A model generated the notes under the pieces. That model was not told where the DNA came from. It saw nothing but the letters and a program-made list of their open reading frames with translations, and made no database searches. The position numbers and the translations under genes are program-made. Positions 54,251 through 58,318 of a stretch of 58,318 nt of DNA are shown piece by piece. Each line of letters begins with the position of its first letter. Position 1 is the first letter of the stretch. The DNA comes from Neomegalonema sp. (GTDB lineage Bacteria > Pseudomonadota > Alphaproteobacteria > Rhodobacterales > Rhodobacteraceae): NCBI RefSeq assembly GCF_028688855.1, contig NZ_JAQTXI010000021.1, positions 1 through 58,318 on the forward strand, written 5' to 3'.

Positions 54251-55625
54251 TATTATCGTCTCCGATGCTGGTTTTGGGAAGGACGAACACGCCATTGCTC
54301 GCCCAGCCAATACGCGAGACGCAGCGGGCTTTCTGGCCGGGACTGGCGGTCGTGACATATTCGTGAAGGGCGGCGCGTGCGAAACCGCTCGGCGCCAAGA
54401 TCAGGCCAAGGGAAAGCAGTTGCTCGCGATAGGCGACGCCATCGCCCGCCAGCATCCGCATGGGTAGGCACCATGTCTTGACGCGGCCATCGCGATCCGC
54501 AATGGACAGCAACCGCCCCCATTCTTCGCCGTTGATGCTCCGGGTTTCGGCGACGACTTCGAGAGGCGAGCAGATCCATCGCCATTCCACGACGACGACG
54601 CCGGTTTCTTTATCGACCTTCTCAATGCGTTTTTCGACGCCGTGCTTCACGAGGCGAAACGGCCACTTATCTCCCTCATCATCTTCTTCCTGAGGCACCG
54701 TCTCTTCTTGGGGGGCGGTGGGATCCTCAGGCTGAAATGGCTCTTCCTCGCGGGCGGCGTTCTTCGCTTTCCGCTTCTTGTGTTCACGCTCCTTTGGTCC
54801 TCTGGGCTGTTCCAGCCCCGCCTTGAAAGCGGAATTTATGGTGCGCAAGGTCTCGGCGTCGTCCAATCCGATGCTGCGCGCCGCGCCGAAGAGCCTCTCA
54901 CGCACGACGTTTTCGCCGAGACGCCCCTCCGCGATGATCTGGGCCAAGCTGAAAGCGGCGCGGTTCAGAGCATTGTTTCGCTCGCCTTCGCCCGCCGCCA
55001 GAACACGACCCAATTCGTCGTGCAGCGCGGTTTCGGCCCATTCCCTGCGGCTCTCGTCAATGATCCTCCGGCCGCCTCCAGGCGCGGCCCGCTCGGACAG
55101 TTTTTTGCGCGGCATCCACTCCGGACAGGGCGCGGGTTCGGCGTCGTTCTGAAACCGATAGACGCCATCCGCAAAGGTCGAAGGCTCAAGCAGGATGTAG
55201 CCCTTGTGCTTGATCTCGACGCCCGCGCAGAGCTTGCCCGGATATTCTTCCCCCTCAGTCGAGCGGAAGATGTAATGCTCGCCGCCCCGCGCCGAAGTCT
55301 GCGCCAGCGTTTCAGGCATATCGCGATCAGAGATGAAATCCAGCCAGCCGCAATCCGGCTTGTAGGTGTCGGCATCGATCGCGACGAGGCCGGAAGCGGC
55401 GAGGTGCAGGCCGATATTGGCGTCGGGCCAGCGGGTCCACCAAGCGCGCACGGCGTCAGGATTGCAGGAAGCGCCGAGATGCCCCTTGGGCAAATGATGC
55501 GTGCTGCGCCCTTCGAAGTTCTCGCCTTTATGGCCCGCCATGATCGGGAAGACGTGAAAGCCGCGCTCCGCGTATTTCGTGGCGGCGCGGCCCTTGGCGG
55601 AAAGCGTGTCGGTGCTGGCGTTCAT
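54243..55625 (-). CDS. bifunctional primase/polymerase (prim-pol) with N-part of DUF927
   Basis: This 460-residue protein has an archaeo-eukaryotic prim-pol domain (about 10-200), with the catalytic AIDADTY Asp pair at 84 and 86 and the SARGGEHYIF His at 117. A helical region and a Glu/Lys-rich linker (about 285-335) follow, then the N-terminal strand-rich portion of DUF927 (about 340-460) ending at RIGWASNGVFVLP. It primes and extends DNA for the island. The ATG overlaps the upstream stop as ATGA. Confidence 0.88.
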   Translation of the reverse strand: MNASTDTLSAKGRAATKYAERGFHVFPIMAGHKGENFEGRSTHHLPKGHLGASCNPDAVRAWWTRWPDANIGLHLAASGLVAIDADTYKPDCGWLDFISDRDMPETLAQTSARGGEHYIFRSTEGEEYPGKLCAGVEIKHKGYILLEPSTFADGVYRFQNDAEPAPCPEWMPRKKLSERAAPGGGRRIIDESRREWAETALHDELGRVLAAGEGERNNALNRAAFSLAQIIAEGRLGENVVRERLFGAARSIGLDDAETLRTINSAFKAGLEQPRGPKEREHKKRKAKNAAREEEPFQPEDPTAPQEETVPQEEDDEGDKWPFRLVKHGVEKRIEKVDKETGVVVVEWRWICSPLEVVAETRSINGEEWGRLLSIADRDGRVKTWCLPMRMLAGDGVAYREQLLSLGLILAPSGFARAALHEYVTTASPGQKARCVSRIGWASNGVFVLPKTSIGDDNNG

Positions 55626-55852
55626 TGCGCGCCTCGAAAATGCTGATGAAACTCGACTTCTTCGACCCAATGGTCGCGGGCGGCCTCCATGGCTTCAGGC
55701 CATGTCCCGAAAATGCCGACGCCCCATCCGAAACCGCGATCCAGATTGACGCCTTCGACGCGAACGCCCGCGCCGTCAGGGCTGACGATCAGAAGTTCGC
55801 CCCGCCTCGGCAGGTGGATCCGAACCGTCGTGGGAAAATTGAGGATGGTCAT
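55622..55852 (-). CDS. small hypothetical protein
   Basis: This 76-residue soluble protein with predicted beta-strands (VRIHLPRRGELLIVS) ends in an acidic helix. It overlaps its neighbours by 4 bp on both sides, so it is a genuine member of the replication operon. Its family was not recognised. Confidence 0.55.
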   Translation of the reverse strand: MTILNFPTTVRIHLPRRGELLIVSPDGAGVRVEGVNLDRGFGWGVGIFGTWPEAMEAARDHWVEEVEFHQHFRGAQ

Positions 55853-56868
55853 GCCTGCCCTCCGAACTGTGGCAGTCGCCGGGTGATCTCAGTCGCCACA
55901 GCGGCCTGCGCCTCTTTGGTGCTGGCGATCCACGCATCGCGCGCGGCGCCCGCATCGACGTATTTCAGGATGGCCTCGCGACAGAGCCTTCGGCCAGCTT
56001 CGGGGCGGGTCACGAGGGCGTTGGCTTCGACTTTGCGAGCGCCAAATTTTCTCAAATAATCCTGCACATAGCTCTTGGCGTGATCGGGGTGTCGGGGATC
56101 GTCCAGTCGTCCGCCAGATCCAGTTTCAAGGTTCTCGATCCACGTCAGCTTGTGAGCTGCGATGAAGTCGTCATTCAATCCGAAGCGATCGACAATGAGC
56201 CGATCAGGCGACCAGCCTGTCGCGCCAGACAGATCGGCCAAGTTCTTGAGCAGGAAGTCCGAAATCCGCAGGCCTGCCGGATCGTGGTCGCCTGCATAGA
56301 GCAGAACGCACTGGCGGCCTGCAGCCTCATGTTCGGTGAACCGGCGCATCATGGCGGCGCGGCTATTGAGGTCGGAGGATCCGCGCCCGTTGGCGAGCGG
56401 GACGTTGAACTCACGACAGACCGGCGCGAAGAGGGATTTCAAATCCGCTTTTTCGACCAGCGCTTCGACATAAAATTCCTGAAACCGCCAAAAGGAAAAG
56501 GGGCGGTAGGTGGTATGAGCGCGGCTGATGTAGTCGATAGCGGCGGCGGCCTCGTCTTCGGGCGTGGTTTTGTCGATATGTTCAAGGTTGATGAATTCGC
56601 GCGCATCGTCTTCCGCGCAGATATCGAGGGGCAGTTCGCCCGTCTTCCGGCAATCGGTGATCAGCGCCTGCGCCGCGTCGAAGTCGCCTTTGTTGAGGCC
56701 ATGCTCCTCAAGGATGTAGCACCAGCCACGCGAACCGATGCTGAAATCCAGCCTTGACCGGATTTCGAGGATCGCCTTGCAGAAGGCGGCGCGAGTCGCG
56801 GCGTATTCCTCCGCTTTCGCAGCGGACAGGCGGCCACGCGGTCGCCGGGGCAGGGTGAGGAGGCTCAT
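55849..56868 (-). CDS. TOPRIM-like protein of phage/satellite type
   Basis: This 339-residue protein has the segment FYVEALVEKADLKSLFAPV (about 132-150) and LLYAGDHDPAG (189-199). These are the Glu and DxD signatures of the TOPRIM-like family seen in phage and satellite replication regions. The metal-binding Glu139 and Asp194/Asp196 would support nicking or strand-transfer chemistry. It lies between an uncharacterised gene and the primase, so a role in replication initiation or concatemer processing is plausible but unproven. Confidence 0.65.
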   Translation of the reverse strand: MSLLTLPRRPRGRLSAAKAEEYAATRAAFCKAILEIRSRLDFSIGSRGWCYILEEHGLNKGDFDAAQALITDCRKTGELPLDICAEDDAREFINLEHIDKTTPEDEAAAAIDYISRAHTTYRPFSFWRFQEFYVEALVEKADLKSLFAPVCREFNVPLANGRGSSDLNSRAAMMRRFTEHEAAGRQCVLLYAGDHDPAGLRISDFLLKNLADLSGATGWSPDRLIVDRFGLNDDFIAAHKLTWIENLETGSGGRLDDPRHPDHAKSYVQDYLRKFGARKVEANALVTRPEAGRRLCREAILKYVDAGAARDAWIASTKEAQAAVATEITRRLPQFGGQA

Positions 56869-57257
56869 GCGGCAGGCCCTCCGTGTTGTGCGTAAAGGTC
56901 GCGCAGGTATCGCTCCTGCTTTGTGCTGGCCCCGCGCCGCGCGAGCTGCGTCACCATGGTCGCGACGAAGGGGCGGCTGCTCGGCTTGATCCGGTCGAAG
57001 GCGTGCTGCATCAACCACAAGGCCATGCGGTGCAGATCGCTGGCGGGCCTCACGCGATTGAAGTCAGGTCGCAGGGCGAAATAGGTCGGTTCGGCGCGTC
57101 GGGTGAGCGCGGCGGCCAGGTCATGCCAGTCGCAATCACTCGATTTCAGCGCCCGCCCGATGGCCCGAACCGTGGCGATGATCTCCCCGTCTGCGTCGGT
57201 GCTCAGCCGAGGGATCAGCTTTTCCAGCTTGCCGGTGATCGGGAGAAGATCGCCCAT
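56865..57257 (-). CDS. hypothetical helical protein
   Basis: This 130-residue soluble, helix-rich protein has no membrane segment and no recognised domain; its C-terminus STKQERYLRDLYAQHGG suggests a short motif seen in phage accessory proteins. It lies two bases after the HTH gene and overlaps the TOPRIM gene by 4 bp. Confidence 0.55.
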   Translation of the reverse strand: MGDLLPITGKLEKLIPRLSTDADGEIIATVRAIGRALKSSDCDWHDLAAALTRRAEPTYFALRPDFNRVRPASDLHRMALWLMQHAFDRIKPSSRPFVATMVTQLARRGASTKQERYLRDLYAQHGGPAA

Positions 57258-57259
57258 CG

Positions 57260-57544
57260 TCAGCCTCCCGACGAAGTGGAGCCGCGCAAGCCGCCCAACC
57301 GCTCTTCGGCCCAGCGATCCAGTTCGCCGGTCGGATAGAGCGGAGTTCTGACGCTCACATTGTAGGCGGGGCCGCCGCCAACCGAGGCGAGTTTCGCCAG
57401 CGTCGCTTTGGCGATCGGGAGGCCATGGACCAGCCCCAAATATTCGACAGCCTCTTCGCGGCGCAGACGCGGCTTGCGGAGGTGAGGCGGCAGGCAAAGC
57501 TTCGCCGTTCCCGCCGAAGCGGGGTTTTCGTTTTTCGTATTCAT
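57260..57544 (-). CDS. AlpA/excisionase-like HTH protein
   Basis: This 94-residue protein has a MerR/AlpA-type winged HTH: RLRREEAVEYLGLVHGLPIAKATLAK, in part, then the wing GGPAYNVSVRTPLYPTGELDRW. AlpA-type proteins of PICIs and P4 activate integrase or excision and early genes. It heads the replication operon, behind a 9-bp palindrome. Confidence 0.75.
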   Translation of the reverse strand: MNTKNENPASAGTAKLCLPPHLRKPRLRREEAVEYLGLVHGLPIAKATLAKLASVGGGPAYNVSVRTPLYPTGELDRWAEERLGGLRGSTSSGG

Positions 57545-57577
57545 TTCAATTGCCTATTGAAGGTGATGGCAGGCTTT

Positions 57578-57603
57578 GGGATTGCCGTAATTGAGGCAAT
57601 CCC
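57578..57603. promoter_or_regulatory. perfect 9-bp palindrome upstream of alpA-like gene
   Basis: GGGATTGCC / GGCAATCCC with an 8-bp centre lies 33-59 bp upstream of the HTH start. It could be an operator for the HTH or the MerR-like protein, or a terminator of the upstream gene; the U-run is missing, which favours an operator. Confidence 0.45.
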
Positions 57604-57619
57604 AACTTCTTAAACGGCG

Positions 57620-58099
57620 TTATTCCTTGCCGCCCACGATCAAGGCCGCTTCGTTGATCTCATGCACGATGCGCTCGCGCAGGTAGTGGAAGTTCAGGAC
57701 TTCAAGGCCGATGACGCTGATGGATTGCGTGCTGTTGATGCTGACGAGCTGCTCTTTCGGGTCGAATTCCGGAAGAAGCCGGTCGATATCGTTGAACGCG
57801 GTGCCGATGATGTAGACCTGATCGGCGTCCGGATATTCTTCGAGGAAGGCGCGGATCTCGCACGCCTTGCGACCAGCCCTCGCGGGGCTAAGCCCCTGAT
57901 TCAGGAAACGCTGGTAGGAATGGAGCGCAATGACGTCGGCGACGCCGAAGGCTCTGGCACGACCGGGGATCGTCTTTGGGGCACACGGATAATGACCAGC
58001 CGCAACCGCCTCATTGAAGCGATCGGGATGCGTCATGGCGATAGAGCAGGCCAGCGAGGTGGTCGCTTTGAACTGCGTGGTTTTGGGAAGATCGGTCAT
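57620..58099 (-). CDS. MerR-like putative regulator
   Basis: This 159-residue protein has an N-terminal half containing HYPCAPKTIPGRARAFGVADVIAL, in part, and GLSPARAGRKACEIRAFL, which resemble the MerR-type HTH plus dimer helix of phage regulators. The C-terminal half has beta-strands (QVYIIGTAF, SISVIGLEVLNF). It is the first gene visible in the island, transcribed away from an array of AAGAG half-sites, so it may be the island's switch regulator. Confidence 0.5.
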   Translation of the reverse strand: MTDLPKTTQFKATTSLACSIAMTHPDRFNEAVAAGHYPCAPKTIPGRARAFGVADVIALHSYQRFLNQGLSPARAGRKACEIRAFLEEYPDADQVYIIGTAFNDIDRLLPEFDPKEQLVSINSTQSISVIGLEVLNFHYLRERIVHEINEAALIVGGKE

Positions 58100-58114
58100 T
58101 GGGTGCCTAATATT

Positions 58115-58176
58115 AAGAGGTAAGCTCTTGCTGTATTCAAGAGGTAATGTTTCCTCTTGAGTTTTGCAAGAGCTTA
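58115..58176. promoter_or_regulatory. operator array upstream of the MerR-like gene
   Basis: Five AAGAG half-sites in alternating orientation lie within 62 bp, including the long inverted pair TAAGCTCTTGC (58121-58131) / GCAAGAGCTTA (58166-58176) and CAAGAGG (58138-58144) / CCTCTTG (58153-58159). The IS element begins 20 bp to the right and may have cut off a divergent promoter. Confidence 0.55.
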
Positions 58177-58195
58177 TTTCGTGGACGCCGATCTA

Positions 58196-58318
58196 GGGTC
58201 TGTTGACGTTCAGGATTTTTCCTGAGCTTTTGAGCCTCCCCATCTTCGTGTGAAGGAGGCGTCCTTGATCCGTCTGTCATTGAACGACGCTCAATGGGCG
58301 TTGATAGCGCCGCATTGT
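58196..58318 (+). mobile_element. IS5/IS427-type insertion sequence, left end (cut by window)
   Basis: The left terminus looks like GGGTCTGTTGACGTTCAGGA after a TA dinucleotide. The transposase begins at TTG 58265 behind AAGGAGG and reads MIRLSLNDAQWALIAPHC, the N-terminus of IS5-family transposases. The rest lies outside the window. It interrupts the island beside its operator region. Confidence 0.75.
58265..58318 (+). CDS. IS5-family transposase, first 18 codons
   Basis: This TTG-initiated frame with a strong AAGGAGG ribosome-binding site encodes LSLNDAQWALIAPHC, characteristic of the start of IS5/IS427 transposases. The DDE core is out of view. Confidence 0.7.
   Translation, partial: MIRLSLNDAQWALIAPHC

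Larger units (their letters stand above)
45971..58195 (-). mobile_element. capsid-forming phage-satellite-like island (cf-PICI-like)
   Basis: This is a 12-kb unit with only minus-strand genes. It holds a regulator, an AlpA-like HTH protein, a TOPRIM-like protein, a primase, a DUF927 helicase, portal, protease-capsid fusion, connector, head-closure protein, HNH, TerS and TerL. No tail, tape measure, lysis or integrase gene is in view. Third-position GC is visibly lower than in the flanks. The gene content matches what is known for capsid-forming PICIs, which make their own capsids but borrow tails from a helper phage. An IS element interrupts the right side, so the far boundary is not seen; the listed right limit is only the IS edge. 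Confidence 0.7.

Noticed and set aside
46155..58099. Gene transfer agent
   Set aside because: GTA clusters carry tail genes and lack a primase, AlpA-like protein and a tRNA attachment site.

Overview
The window comes from a high-GC bacterium, most likely an alphaproteobacterium close to the Rhodobacterales. This rests on strong G/C third-position bias, GTGA/ATGA stop-start overlaps, and family types such as the DUF4344 peptidase, the YibQ-type divergent deacetylase and the gene order trpG-trpD. That is inference; no rRNA or species marker is present. Most genes lie on the minus strand. No CRISPR array is visible.

Layout. (1) 1-4.4 kb: a translationally coupled SWIM / DUF5691 / MoxR / DUF5682 cluster, cut by the left edge. 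(2) 4.5-10.6 kb: periplasmic gamma-glutamyltransferase, a small ABC system whose permease has a histidine-rich external loop, and an alkaline phosphatase behind a possible PHO box. (3) 10.7-16.9 kb: a 1503-residue secreted VWA/GEVED protein and a DUF4344 metallopeptidase. (4) 17.0-22.1 kb: a prophage remnant (truncated portal, minor head protein, trypsin-like protease, small membrane proteins) bracketed by four copies of a ~219-bp MITE-like repeat, ending at tRNA-Tyr. (5) 22.2-45.9 kb: ordinary chromosome with a SulP transporter, moeB/cysK/trpD/trpG, a DsbA-like oxidoreductase, an AbfB-domain protein, a decayed IS256-type transposase, an SDR/TetR pair, EamA/AraC/AI-2E genes, a polyamine-type ABC transporter with a divergent XRE-cupin regulator, two hotdog thioesterases, a P1 peptidase and three tRNAs.

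(6) 45.97-58.2 kb is the most interesting part: a compact, lower-GC mobile element beside the 3' end of tRNA-Arg(CCG). All its genes are on the minus strand. They run from regulators and an AlpA-like HTH protein, through a primase and DUF927 helicase, to portal, protease-capsid fusion, head-tail connector, head-closure protein, HNH endonuclease, TerS and TerL, which ends about 110 bp from the tRNA. No tail, lysis or integrase gene is visible. This content fits a capsid-forming phage satellite (cf-PICI-like). Two iteron clusters with the same layout (three direct repeats, AT-rich stretch, one inverted repeat, two direct repeats) lie about 3.2 kb apart and recall the ori/crr arrangement of satellite P4. 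The upstream operator region is interrupted by an IS5/IS427-type insertion sequence that runs off the right edge, so the far attachment site and any integrase are out of view.
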